64,000 nucleotides of DNA from Aquimarina sp. Aq78 (GTDB lineage: Bacteria; Bacteroidota; Bacteroidia; Flavobacteriales; Flavobacteriaceae): positions 608,986-672,985 of the forward strand of contig NZ_OMKA01000029.1 in assembly GCF_900299525.1 (NCBI RefSeq), written 5' to 3'. The notes under the pieces are model-generated. The model ran no database searches. It saw nothing but the letters and a program-made list of their open reading frames with translations, and was not told where the DNA came from. Within the stretch, counting starts at the first letter, position 1, and every line of letters begins with the position of its first letter. The position numbers and the translations under genes were made by a program. Below are positions 33,886 to 42,974 of the stretch, piece by piece.

Positions 33886-35346
33886 TTATGTAATATTCAC
33901 AGTAATTTGATAATCTCCTAGATTCGAAGTGACAACACTATTAGTACTTCTTTTACCTGAAGGAAATGTAGCATTTACAATCCCAATTTTATCATTCTCA
34001 ATATCACCTCCTTCTAACAAATCTGTTCCTAGCTTTAAAAACCCTTTTCTAATCCCCTCTCCTGCTGTTTTTCTTTCCTGAGAATTTAAGCTGGACGAAC
34101 TTGCTACTTTTGAGGACAATCCTACAGATTTACCAAGAATATCATGAATAGGATCGGCTTCATATCCATTTGTTGATATTTTAACGTGTTGTGTTTTGTG
34201 TAAATGAAGAACTACGTTGTGATTTAATGTGCGTTTTCCTTTATCCAAACTTTCAAACAATCTCCATCGGCCATTAATACCAACATACAGATACCATTCA
34301 TCCTTCTTTTTAAAAATTATTCCATCGGGATCTTTATCCTTCTTAAAAACAGCTTCTCGTACTGCAACAGTTACTTTTTTAATATGCTTAGCATCTATTC
34401 CTTTGGGATCCGACCATCCCCCACTAATTATTACTCCATAATTTTCTGATGGAATATTTTTCCCCTTCAGTGGAATCGTCACTCGTAACAATTTTGGATC
34501 ATCACTAGGAAAAGGAGTAATTATTGGATTAATAGCACTAGCAATCATTTTCTTTACTTTGAATTTTGGGATTGAAGAATCTGATGGTTTTGGCGGCAGG
34601 TAGAGATCAAAAGTATAATTTTGATCATTGATCTTTTGGTTGATGTATCCCCCTTTTTTATTTATGTAAACGATTGCTTGATTAGCCCTGGACAGTCCTT
34701 TATTCCCCGAAAAAAGATCTGTCTCTTCCCGAAAAGAAACTACTGCTTTTGGAGGGTGAATTTCGGATCTGTGTTTTCCATTTTTAGGATGCCCACAGTC
34801 ATAGATCCATCTTCCTGTAACTTGTATACGATCGCCAGGCATGGGTAATGACCATAATGGAACAAATTTAGAATCCCATTCGCATTCCATTACGGCAATC
34901 TTATTTTTAGCATCATACTTCCCATTTGCAGGGCTATTTAGGTAAAAGAACTGTTTGTCAGTTTTTACAAAATAGTTCCAGTCATAACTATGATGCCATG
35001 GTTTAAGAGGAAAATCTGTACCCGATATTCTGCTCTGTGTCAAAACACCTTTTATCGTTCGTATTTGCGCGCCGGTCCTTGAATCTCTTTTTGCTGCAGA
35101 GACCCAGGAAGGAACAACCTCTCCAAATTCTTTTGTTAAGATTTTAGGCAAGATTACAAGCTTTAATGAATTGCTTTTCCTGCACCCACACTTAAATCCA
35201 TTTCCATCATTTTCTGAAGAAAACACCGAATGTGCTTTTTTTATAGATGTTGGTAAGCCAAAATGCATTTCATGATGTTGTCTTATACTAATTACGGGAA
35301 ACGAAATGCCTTGTTGTTGGTAAATATTTCTTACACTTAATGCCAT
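33886..35346 (-). CDS. unknown protein with an 'HSEIHPP'-type module
   Basis: A 486-residue protein without signal peptide or membrane helix. Its best-defined part lies at about residues 115-215: PWHHSYDWNYFV, IAVMECEWDSKFVPLW, GDRIQVTGRWIYDCGHP and then HRSEIHPPKAVVSF. The 'VxVTGxWxxDxxH...EIHPxxxV' pattern resembles a small domain seen in many secreted bacterial proteins, with clustered histidines that could bind metal. The rest is not recognised: a middle beta-rich part (VIYINKKGGYINQKIN, LYVGINGRWRLF) and a Ser-rich C terminus (GLSSKVASSSSLNSQE). It is followed, upstream on the strand, by the 92-residue protein with 10 bases between, so the two are linked. Confidence 0.75.
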   Translation of the reverse strand: MALSVRNIYQQQGISFPVISIRQHHEMHFGLPTSIKKAHSVFSSENDGNGFKCGCRKSNSLKLVILPKILTKEFGEVVPSWVSAAKRDSRTGAQIRTIKGVLTQSRISGTDFPLKPWHHSYDWNYFVKTDKQFFYLNSPANGKYDAKNKIAVMECEWDSKFVPLWSLPMPGDRIQVTGRWIYDCGHPKNGKHRSEIHPPKAVVSFREETDLFSGNKGLSRANQAIVYINKKGGYINQKINDQNYTFDLYLPPKPSDSSIPKFKVKKMIASAINPIITPFPSDDPKLLRVTIPLKGKNIPSENYGVIISGGWSDPKGIDAKHIKKVTVAVREAVFKKDKDPDGIIFKKKDEWYLYVGINGRWRLFESLDKGKRTLNHNVVLHLHKTQHVKISTNGYEADPIHDILGKSVGLSSKVASSSSLNSQERKTAGEGIRKGFLKLGTDLLEGGDIENDKIGIVNATFPSGKRSTNSVVTSNLGDYQITVNIT

Positions 35347-35356
35347 GATTCTTTTT

Positions 35357-35635
35357 TTAAGGTTCCAGGTTTTTTACTCTCGTTTCCAGATCTTTTAGTT
35401 TATCCAACACGTCAAGGTTTCCTACCATCAACTTTTTGTGTACTATAAAGTTTGATGTTTTAGAATCGAAAGTGGCAAGTAAATTGTTTGCGGATCCAAA
35501 GATTTCTATCTTTGTTCCTTGTAATTTTACTTTACTATTTGTCAAAACAATATCTGCCTGTTGTTGATTTGGCTGGAATACTTTACCTACTACTACCGGA
35601 TTGATTTTTATCGCTGGTTTTGTCACTTTTGCCAT
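35357..35635 (-). CDS. small beta-strand/coiled-coil protein
   Basis: A 92-residue protein with an N-terminal polar part, alternating beta strands (ADIVLTNSKVKLQGTKIEIF, ATFDSKTSNFIV) and a C-terminal heptad segment (LDVLDKLKDLETRVKNLEP). The strand-then-coiled-coil layout recalls the stalks of trimeric fibre or spike proteins, but nothing specific can be assigned. It lies between the 69-residue membrane gene (four bases) and the 486-residue gene (10 bases), all on the minus strand. Confidence 0.65.
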   Translation of the reverse strand: MAKVTKPAIKINPVVVGKVFQPNQQQADIVLTNSKVKLQGTKIEIFGSANNLLATFDSKTSNFIVHKKLMVGNLDVLDKLKDLETRVKNLEP

Positions 35636-35639
35636 AATG

Positions 35640-35849
35640 CTAATTGTTTTTGGTTATTGCGTTACTAATTATTTTTAATTTATCGATTGCGTAACCAATA
35701 AAATACCAGGTTGCTAAAAAAGCAATACACTCAAAAGCAAAGCTTCCTAATTTGTAAAAAGATTCTGCTATTAATAGTGATATCCCTAGTGAGGGAATGA
35801 ATTCAAGAGTAATTTCCTTAAGCGTTAATTTTTTTAAAATGCGATTCAT
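35640..35849 (-). CDS. small membrane protein of unknown function
   Basis: A 69-residue protein with two hydrophobic segments (EFIPSLGISLLIAESFY and FECIAFLATWYFIGYAID) and charged ends (MNRILKKLTLKEIT, KLKIISNAITKNN). It could anchor or regulate its neighbours, or act like a holin-type small protein; the sequence decides none of these. It is the first gene of the minus-strand cassette and lies 113 bases from the divergently transcribed sigma factor, sharing the intergenic region. Confidence 0.6.
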   Translation of the reverse strand: MNRILKKLTLKEITLEFIPSLGISLLIAESFYKLGSFAFECIAFLATWYFIGYAIDKLKIISNAITKNN

Positions 35850-35962
35850 AATTCTTAACTTTTATATGTTTTATACTCTTTATGGAAGAAAAAAACCGAA
35901 TCTTAACATCTATAGGAGGAAAAATGTTTTTTTATACCTTAGAGGAATAGAAATCATACTCG

Positions 35963-36514
35963 GTGGATCAATCCCTTATTGACATTTTAATTCATAGTAA
36001 TCCTAAGGAAATAAGTAAATTATATTATTTACACAGGAGCGCTTTTTTTAATTTTGGAAAAAAATATGGTGTAGACCAAGACACCATGGCCGATATCTAT
36101 CAAGATGCATTTGTAGTACTTAGAAAGCAAGCAATACAAGGAAAATTGGAAGTTGTGAACAGCTCTTTAAAAACCTATTTATTTGGTATCGGTAAACGAA
36201 TGATTTTCAATCATTATAAACAGCATAAAAATACCGTTTCACTAGAACCAAAACTTCATATTGCCAACGATAACATCGAAAAAATCACATTTGATGAACC
36301 TGTCGAGCTTTCGTTAGAGCAAAGGCTTTTACAAACTTTTTTTAATAAATTAGGAAAACGATGCCAGGAGATGTTAATATTATTCTATTATCGAGGACTA
36401 ACAGTAGAAGAGATTGCCCAAAAAGAAGGATATGATAATACTAATGTGGTGAGTAGTCAAAAATCCCGATGTATTAAGCAATTAAGAGCAATGATTAATC
36501 CCCCTAAACAATGA
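35963..36514 (+). CDS. ECF-type RNA polymerase sigma factor
   Basis: A 183-residue sigma-70 family protein. Region 2 is visible at about residues 20-75 (DTMADIYQDAFVVLRKQ, LKTYLFGIGKRMIFNHYKQH) and region 4 at about 115-175 (LGKRCQEMLILFYYRGLTVE, then EIAQKEGYDNTNVVSSQKSR and CIKQL). The start is a GTG; an in-frame TAG lies five codons upstream and no ATG precedes region 2, so GTG is the only reasonable start. The stop overlaps the ATG of the next gene by four bases (ATGA). Its regulon is unknown. Confidence 0.92.
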   Translation: MDQSLIDILIHSNPKEISKLYYLHRSAFFNFGKKYGVDQDTMADIYQDAFVVLRKQAIQGKLEVVNSSLKTYLFGIGKRMIFNHYKQHKNTVSLEPKLHIANDNIEKITFDEPVELSLEQRLLQTFFNKLGKRCQEMLILFYYRGLTVEEIAQKEGYDNTNVVSSQKSRCIKQLRAMINPPKQ

Positions 36515-37227
36515 AACCCCAGGATCTCATATCAAAATATATTCAAGGCACCTTAACAATTGAGGAACAACAGGAATTTGACACATTATTAAGTGTTGAT
36601 CAAAATTTCAGAGATGAAGTACTATTTCATACTAACCTTAAAAAAGTAGTAGAACATAAGGATGATGATGATTTTAGACATTTGCTTTCTGATCTTGAGT
36701 CTAATGTTAAGAAAAAAAATAAATTAAAATGGTGGTCTATAGCAGCTTCTATTCTTGTACTATTAGGAACCACCTATTTTTGGAACATCAAAAAACCAGT
36801 ATCAAATGAAGAGTTATTCGCTACTTACTTTGAGCCGTATAGAAATATTCTTCAACCTGTAGTAAGAGGAAATGATCATAAAAACAAAATATCAGTAGCC
36901 TTTAATGCTTACGAAAACGGTAATTTTAAAAAGGCTCTTGACGCATTCAATACAGTATTAGAAACTGAAGAAAACGACACTCTTCAATTTTATAAAGCAA
37001 ATGCCTTGTTAAAACTAAATGAAGCTGAAAAAGCAATTGTGATTTTGGAAGAGCGAGATAAAATTGAAAACTCGTTTAGTGAAAAAAATCATTGGTATCT
37101 GGCTATGGCTTATCTAAAAGTTGATCAGCTTAGCAAAGCCATAGAACAATTAGAATTACTAATAAAGATTCCTGACAGTGAATATAAAAAGGAAGAAGCT
37201 AAAGAGCTACTCAAAAAACTTAATTAG
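36511..37227 (+). CDS. membrane-bound anti-sigma-like protein with TPR repeats
   Basis: A 238-residue protein with an N-terminal cytoplasmic domain like those of anti-sigma factors (ISKYIQGTLTIEEQQEFDTL, residues 8-27), one membrane helix (WWSIAASILVLLGTTYFW, about 74-91) and a periplasmic part with two or three TPR units (AFNAYENGNFKKALDAFNTV, LQFYKANALLKLNEAEKAIV, YLAMAYLKVDQLSKAIEQLE). Direct overlap with the sigma gene supports a sigma/anti-sigma pair in which the TPR part senses an extracytoplasmic partner. The next gene, converging with it, encodes a TPR-CHAT protein, so TPR-TPR contacts between the two are a fair guess. Confidence 0.85.
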   Translation: MKPQDLISKYIQGTLTIEEQQEFDTLLSVDQNFRDEVLFHTNLKKVVEHKDDDDFRHLLSDLESNVKKKNKLKWWSIAASILVLLGTTYFWNIKKPVSNEELFATYFEPYRNILQPVVRGNDHKNKISVAFNAYENGNFKKALDAFNTVLETEENDTLQFYKANALLKLNEAEKAIVILEERDKIENSFSEKNHWYLAMAYLKVDQLSKAIEQLELLIKIPDSEYKKEEAKELLKKLN

Positions 37228-40200
37228 TTTTTTTCTAAAAATAAAAACCGGAACCAAAACCAATATCGTCATCCACCAGTATAAAAAACCTTGCTCCAAA
37301 GATTCTGTATTACCCGAAACCACAAATCCGGCCCAATAAAAAGGGTGTTTTAATGCGTTATCTTTTACACTACCGAGATACTTAAGTTTTGCTTGTTGCA
37401 ATGCTCTATCTTTAGCATATCCTTTTTTCAAGTTTTTATAAAAATAGTTCATTATCACAGAGGTTTCTTTATCTGGCACTTTCCATAAGCTCATTACTGT
37501 GCTTTTTGCTCCCGCATAATGAAAAGCTCTTGACATACTCATCACGCCTTCACCTTTTTCTAATTTTCCGAATCCTGTGTTACAAGCACTAAGCACAATC
37601 ATTTCTGAAGGAATTGATAATCCATAAATATCCGATGCCATTAAAATATTCTTATTACCATTTTCAGAAAATATAAGCCTATTCAACATTGCATTTTTTT
37701 TATCAATCTCTGCATGAGTGGCCAAATGTAGTATTGAAGAATTAGTAGCACTCGCAATAAAATTTTTAACAGAAGCCTCTTCACCCAAAAATGCTTTACC
37801 TTTCATGATTTTCGAAATACTCCTAACCTCGGTATCGCTTGAAGCAAAGGAATTATTATTTTTATATTTCGGTGCAAAACCACTCCATTTCATTTCTTTT
37901 GTAGTTTTTAATGACCTCTCGGTTAATGCTTTCAATACTGTTGCAGAACCCGCATAACTTATAGCATACTCTTCGAGCATATATCCTTTTCCATTATGCA
38001 AAACCTCAAATGGAACATAATTAAGTATGTTATCTGTTACCAATATCAGTGTTTCTTTCAGGTTCAAGTTTTTCAGTAAAGCTGTAAATATTCGTTCAGA
38101 ATTTTCTTTGATATTTTGTTGGTTAAGTACTTGTTTTCTAAATTCCTTAATTGATTTAGTCAAACCCTTTATTATTGGAAACTTCTTAAAGTCAATAGTA
38201 TCATTATTTATAACAAAAATGTATAGGTTTTCCTCTCCAGCAAAATACTCAATCAAAGTTGTATTTGTATCCAAATATTCCTTTTGTAATTGCGAGACTT
38301 TGATCGTGTGATCAGCATATTTTAGCTGATAATACCTAGGATAGTCTCTTTCAATTTTATGTAACAAATTCTCAAGCTTCATACTATACTTCAATCGTAA
38401 ACTCATAGTAGAATCTATCTTGAATGAATGTGTTTGAGTATGTAGTACTGTTCTAATAGAGGACAATTTTCTTTTCAACATATTCTCCCGTTGTAATAGT
38501 GAATCAGGGACTCCAGCAATTTTTTTAAACTGTTTATCTTTTATCCCCGTTACCAATGCACTATTTCTATTAATTTCTGAAAATTGGAATGCTTTTTCCA
38601 AATACTTCTTTTGTTGAGTATTTTGAAACAAAACATAGCAAATCTCGATTGCCTTATCAAAATAATCTGGGTTTTTACGTCCTACATTTATCAAGGATCG
38701 ATCAGTAGTATATTGCTTTTTGATTTCACGAATATTTTGGATCATCAAATCCATGTTTTTATACGATTCCTCAACTGATTTTATTGTTTTTGAATTCGTA
38801 TATTGGGTTAAAGCAATACAATTATTAAGATGTATCGCTTCTACTACCAGTAAAGGAAAATCATGCTCTCCTTTAGTATACAAGGCAAGATGTTTTTGAA
38901 TTATTGTAAAAGCTTTTTTATGATTTCCTTGTTTAAACAAAGCTTCTGCTAATAATAGCTCACTTTTTAAGACATACCTATGATTTTTATAAAAGTGATT
39001 CGAAAAATTAATGAATGCCTTAGTGTAGAAATCTATTGCTTCTCTATACTTCTTTTGCTTCATATGCATATCGCCCAAACCTTGATAACACTCTGCTTCC
39101 TGAAACTTAGAATCCATTTTTTCACTTCTTCGTAATGCTTCTTTATAGTATTTTTCGGCTTCTACATAGTCGACAAGCTTCACGTAAGTATCAGCAATTG
39201 ATGTTAGATTCTGTATTGGAAACCAATTATATACTCCATAAGATTTTTCTCTAATTTGTAATGCTTTCTTATCAAAATCTAAAGATATTGTATACTCTCC
39301 TTTTAACTTTAAATATCTAACATACCAAGCTTGTATATTTGCAGTATTAAGATGATTCTCCCCATAAATAATCATTGCTTTTTTTAAAGCCTTATCGATA
39401 TACTCTTCTGCTTTTTCTAAATCATTTTTCTTAGAATAAATACCACTAATAGCGGTATAAATATCTGTAATAAAGCCTACCTCTTCGCCTTGGTTTCTAA
39501 GATCGTACGCAGCTGATTTTTGATAAAATTCTATAGCTTTATCATAATCTCCCAAGGCCTCATTTACAACTCCTATATTAAAAGTTGTTATTGCCAGATC
39601 ATATAAATTAGCCTTGTTTTCTAACTTAAGCTGATATGCTTTATTATAATAATTATGTGCTTTATTAAAATCTCCTTTCAATAAATAGGCGCTTCCCAAA
39701 TTATTTAATAATTCTGCTCTATTTAAATCTGAAATCGAATACTCGGAAAGATTTAATGTTTTCTTTATCAATTGTACCGCTTCATCAAATCGACCAATAG
39801 TCCATAAAATGTTACTTCGTACAGTATATGTTCTTACAAGATTATATTTAGGTAAAGTTGATTTCTTTAATTGTTCTTTTAAAATTTCATCGCTTATCTG
39901 TAATGCTTTTGTAGTCAAACCATCTTTTCTATAAACGACAGCCTTTGTGTTCATTAACTCACCCCATAGACTGTCGTTTTTTATTCTTGAGGATGTATAG
40001 TTTTGAATAGAAACATTAATAGTTTTTAATGCTGAAGAAAAATTGTTTTTATAAATTTCGATATTAGAAATATACAATTGTGATTTTAGATAGTTTTTAA
40101 TATCATCTTTCTCTATAAAATAGCGTGAAGCAAGCTTAAAATGAAGTATTGCTTCTTTATAATTATAATGAGTATAAGCCGCAACTCCTTTTTGATATGC

Positions 40201-40272
40201 TTCACCTTCTTGTAACGAAAAGACAGATGAGCTTATCAAAAAACATAAATGAAAGATCAGTAATTTCTTCAT
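37207..40272 (-). CDS. secreted TPR-CHAT protein (caspase-like protease fold)
   Basis: A 1021-residue protein: signal peptide (LLIFHLCFLISSSVFS), about a dozen TPR units to roughly residue 480 (for example AELLNNLGSAYLLKGDFNKA), a linker, and a CHAT domain from about 660 to 980. The catalytic pair of the caspase-like fold is present: His853 in LHLATHAE and Cys897 in IVLSACNTGFG, followed by KGEGVMSMSRAFHYAGAKST and a closing WKVPD motif. A C-terminal membrane helix (WWMTILVLVPVFIF) with a basic tail anchors it. The CHAT domain would therefore be periplasmic. It overlaps the anti-sigma gene by 21 bases at the 3' ends. Substrate and role are unknown. Confidence 0.93.
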   Translation of the reverse strand: MKKLLIFHLCFLISSSVFSLQEGEAYQKGVAAYTHYNYKEAILHFKLASRYFIEKDDIKNYLKSQLYISNIEIYKNNFSSALKTINVSIQNYTSSRIKNDSLWGELMNTKAVVYRKDGLTTKALQISDEILKEQLKKSTLPKYNLVRTYTVRSNILWTIGRFDEAVQLIKKTLNLSEYSISDLNRAELLNNLGSAYLLKGDFNKAHNYYNKAYQLKLENKANLYDLAITTFNIGVVNEALGDYDKAIEFYQKSAAYDLRNQGEEVGFITDIYTAISGIYSKKNDLEKAEEYIDKALKKAMIIYGENHLNTANIQAWYVRYLKLKGEYTISLDFDKKALQIREKSYGVYNWFPIQNLTSIADTYVKLVDYVEAEKYYKEALRRSEKMDSKFQEAECYQGLGDMHMKQKKYREAIDFYTKAFINFSNHFYKNHRYVLKSELLLAEALFKQGNHKKAFTIIQKHLALYTKGEHDFPLLVVEAIHLNNCIALTQYTNSKTIKSVEESYKNMDLMIQNIREIKKQYTTDRSLINVGRKNPDYFDKAIEICYVLFQNTQQKKYLEKAFQFSEINRNSALVTGIKDKQFKKIAGVPDSLLQRENMLKRKLSSIRTVLHTQTHSFKIDSTMSLRLKYSMKLENLLHKIERDYPRYYQLKYADHTIKVSQLQKEYLDTNTTLIEYFAGEENLYIFVINNDTIDFKKFPIIKGLTKSIKEFRKQVLNQQNIKENSERIFTALLKNLNLKETLILVTDNILNYVPFEVLHNGKGYMLEEYAISYAGSATVLKALTERSLKTTKEMKWSGFAPKYKNNNSFASSDTEVRSISKIMKGKAFLGEEASVKNFIASATNSSILHLATHAEIDKKNAMLNRLIFSENGNKNILMASDIYGLSIPSEMIVLSACNTGFGKLEKGEGVMSMSRAFHYAGAKSTVMSLWKVPDKETSVIMNYFYKNLKKGYAKDRALQQAKLKYLGSVKDNALKHPFYWAGFVVSGNTESLEQGFLYWWMTILVLVPVFIFRKKLIKFFE

Positions 40273-40355
40273 TTAATACGTCATTAAATAATCAAATTGG
40301 TATAAGATAAAAGTTTAGCTTAAATATAAAACTAAAGATGTAAACTACAATATGC

Positions 40356-41687
40356 TTATCTGTCGACAAATGTAAGCATTGCGTTTTCGGGCTTTAAGGT
40401 AATCAATGGTTTAATATCTACTTTATGAAGATCAGTACTTATTTTATACTTCCCTACCAAAGTACTTATAGCCAAAATCATTTCATACATCGCAAAATTG
40501 TTACCAATACACATTCTGGGTCCTGATCCAAAAGGGAAATACCAATCAGAATATTCTTTTTTATCTATGTCGGGATGAAATCGATCGGGATCAAATGCTG
40601 AAGGGTTTTTCCAAAAACTTTTATGTCTGTGGATTTCAAAAAAAGAAACCAGGATAGTCGTTCCTTTTTTTAGTTTTAAATCCTGATAATTATCTTCTTC
40701 TATAGCCACACGATCCGAAAAATAAGCTGGTGGGTATAACCGCATTGCTTCTTCAATACACTGTTTTGTATATCGAAATTTTGCTATATGTTCCATTGGT
40801 TGTAAATCATCTGGAGTTTCAGAAACCTCTTTATACACTTGTTCCTGAATCTCGGGATGAAGTGCCAGCAATACAGCAGTAAAGGTTAAAGCATTAGATG
40901 TAGTTTCATGACCCGCCACAAATAGAATTAGAATTTCATCTATCAACTGTTCATTACCCATCACACTACCATCATCATATTTGGATGTTAATAACATATC
41001 CAACAGATCATTATATACTTTATCCGAGTTTCTTCTTTCTTCTATAATTGTATTAAGAATATCTCTTGCTTCCTGAGTTAGCTTGAGTGTATTTTTGATT
41101 TTTCCACTCAAATAAAACCACCATCGTTTATAAGGCTGTCTTATTTCCTGTACTAATGATTTCTGAGCTGCTTCTGTTATATATTGCAATCGTGAAATGG
41201 TATCTCCTTGGGTATCTGTATAACCAAATAATGATTTTGCAACTACCTTAAAGGCCAAATCACTCATTACAGGAAAAATATCGATCTCTTTGTTAGAGGG
41301 TATCCTAAGGAATTCTTCCTGAATTACTTCTTTGATCGTATCTATCAAGGATTCCAGCTTTTTTTTATGAAAAGCAGGTTGAATTAAACGTCTTTGTTTT
41401 AACCATTTTTCTCCTGTAGAAGTTAATAATCCTTCTCCTACATACTTTGCCAGATCTTTAGTTTGTAATTCGGATTTACTATATCGTCTATGTTGTTTTT
41501 GCAACATATGTTTTGCAAAACCTGCATCACGAGTAAAAATAGCGGTTTTACCAAATCCTAATTGAACTTTAAAAGTGTCTCCATGCTTTTCAAAATTTTC
41601 ATGATGAAAAGGAAGTGGATTTTTAAGAATACGACTTGCATTATTAAGAACTCTAAAAAAAGAAACTATGGGGAGATTGGTATTCAT
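40356..41687 (-). CDS. cytochrome P450
   Basis: A 443-residue cytochrome P450 monooxygenase. The heme ligand is the cysteine of FGSGPRMCIGNNFAMYEM near residue 393, the I-helix carries AGHETTSNAL and the K-helix has EEAMRLYPP (ExxR). No membrane anchor or fused reductase domain is present, so it needs separate electron donors; none lies nearby. The substrate is unknown. Sequence style is like the CYP102/fatty-acid-type clade but without the reductase. Its gene stands about 40 bases after ruvB on the same strand and may be co-transcribed. Confidence 0.93.
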   Translation of the reverse strand: MNTNLPIVSFFRVLNNASRILKNPLPFHHENFEKHGDTFKVQLGFGKTAIFTRDAGFAKHMLQKQHRRYSKSELQTKDLAKYVGEGLLTSTGEKWLKQRRLIQPAFHKKKLESLIDTIKEVIQEEFLRIPSNKEIDIFPVMSDLAFKVVAKSLFGYTDTQGDTISRLQYITEAAQKSLVQEIRQPYKRWWFYLSGKIKNTLKLTQEARDILNTIIEERRNSDKVYNDLLDMLLTSKYDDGSVMGNEQLIDEILILFVAGHETTSNALTFTAVLLALHPEIQEQVYKEVSETPDDLQPMEHIAKFRYTKQCIEEAMRLYPPAYFSDRVAIEEDNYQDLKLKKGTTILVSFFEIHRHKSFWKNPSAFDPDRFHPDIDKKEYSDWYFPFGSGPRMCIGNNFAMYEMILAISTLVGKYKISTDLHKVDIKPLITLKPENAMLTFVDR

Positions 41688-41726
41688 TTTACTGTGGTCT
41701 TGTATTAAATTGAGAACTAATAATTA

Positions 41727-42749
41727 TTAAAATAATCCTCCTTGAATTCCTCCTTTTACTCTTCCCAGATGTTTATAGGCTGCTTCTGTTACTTCTCTAC
41801 CTCTTGGTGTACGCATAATAAATCCTTGCTGAATCAGGAAGGGCTCGTATACCTCTTCTATAGTCTCTGGACTTTCACTAACCGCAGTTGCTATTGTAGT
41901 TAATCCTACCGGGCCTCCTTTAAATTTATCAATCAAAGTCAATAAAATTTTATTATCCATCTCATCCAAACCGTGGGCGTCTACATTAAGTGCTTTTAAG
42001 GCAAATTTTGAGATTTCGATATCTATCTTTCCATTTCCTTTAATTTGTGCAAAATCGCGCACTCTACGCAATAAAGCATTAGCTATTCTAGGTGTTCCTC
42101 TACTCCTACCTGCTATTTCGATAGCAGCTTCCATAGAAATGGGCACATTAAGTATATGAGCACTACGCTGTACTATGGTAGACAAGAGTTCTGTCGTATA
42201 ATATTGTAATCGGGACTGAATCCCAAAACGAGCTCTCATAGGTGCCGTTAATAATCCTGAGCGTGTTGTTGCTCCAACCAGAGTAAATGGATTCAAATTA
42301 ATTTGAACTGTACGTGCATTAGGGCCGCTCTCGATCATAATATCGATCTTATAGTCTTCCATTGCAGAATACAAATATTCTTCTACTATAGGGCTTAATC
42401 TGTGAATTTCGTCTATAAATAATACATCTCTATCATCAAGATTTGTTAATAATCCCGCTAGATCTCCGGGTTTATCCAAAACTGGGCCCGAAGTAACTTT
42501 AATTCCTACTCCTAATTCATTGGCGAGAATATGAGCTAATGTGGTTTTACCCAAACCAGGAGGGCCATGAAAAAGGGTATGATCAAGAGCTTCATCTCTT
42601 AAATTTGCTGCTTGAACAAAAATCTTCAAATTTTCTAAAACCTGATCCTGACCAGCAAAATCATCAAAGGCAAGAGGCCTTAATGCTCTTTCTATATCCA
42701 GGTCTTCGCTAGAAAAGTTTTCGTTTGTTGGATCAAGGTTTTCGTTCAT
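41727..42749 (-). CDS. ruvB: Holliday junction branch migration ATPase RuvB
   Basis: A 340-residue RuvB. N-terminal AAA+ domain with Walker [14 protein letters not shown] near residue 62, Walker [11 protein letters not shown] near residue 110, sensor 1 in [11 protein letters not shown], arginine-finger region [11 protein letters not shown], and a C-terminal winged helix ([20 protein letters not shown]). Its partner RuvA is encoded far away at 17362-17943. It precedes the P450 gene and is expressed from a clear promoter. Confidence 0.97.
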   Translation of the reverse strand: MNENLDPTNENFSSEDLDIERALRPLAFDDFAGQDQVLENLKIFVQAANLRDEALDHTLFHGPPGLGKTTLAHILANELGVGIKVTSGPVLDKPGDLAGLLTNLDDRDVLFIDEIHRLSPIVEEYLYSAMEDYKIDIMIESGPNARTVQINLNPFTLVGATTRSGLLTAPMRARFGIQSRLQYYTTELLSTIVQRSAHILNVPISMEAAIEIAGRSRGTPRIANALLRRVRDFAQIKGNGKIDIEISKFALKALNVDAHGLDEMDNKILLTLIDKFKGGPVGLTTIATAVSESPETIEEVYEPFLIQQGFIMRTPRGREVTEAAYKHLGRVKGGIQGGLF

Positions 42750-42851
42750 TTATAAAGTCTCTTTATCATTGATCCGATAGCTTTATATCGGTATTAATTT
42801 TACTACTACTATTTAATCCGGGTTTAATTGATAACACCAGAGTGTCATTAA

Positions 42852-42880
42852 CAAATATAGTAAAAAGAGCTCCCGATCAA
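42852..42880 (-). promoter_or_regulatory. Bacteroidota promoter for ruvB
   Basis: On the minus strand TTG (42880-42878) and TATATTTG (42859-42852) are 18 bases apart, a good match to the consensus. A leader of about 100 bases with a small CCGATA/TATCGG hairpin follows. Confidence 0.6.
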
Positions 42881-42923
42881 CTTCGAATACCCGTTAATTA
42901 ATAGGAATAGATCAGAAAAGAAA

Positions 42924-42951
42924 AAGCCTTTTCACAAAAATGAAAAGGCTT
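42924..42951 (-). terminator. terminator of the act-cta operon
   Basis: AAGCCTTTTC / GAAAAGGCTT stem, eight-base loop, 24 bases past the ctaD stop. On the minus strand it is followed by TTTCTTTTCTG. Confidence 0.9.
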
Positions 42952-42974
42952 GATATATTTTTAAAATACATATA

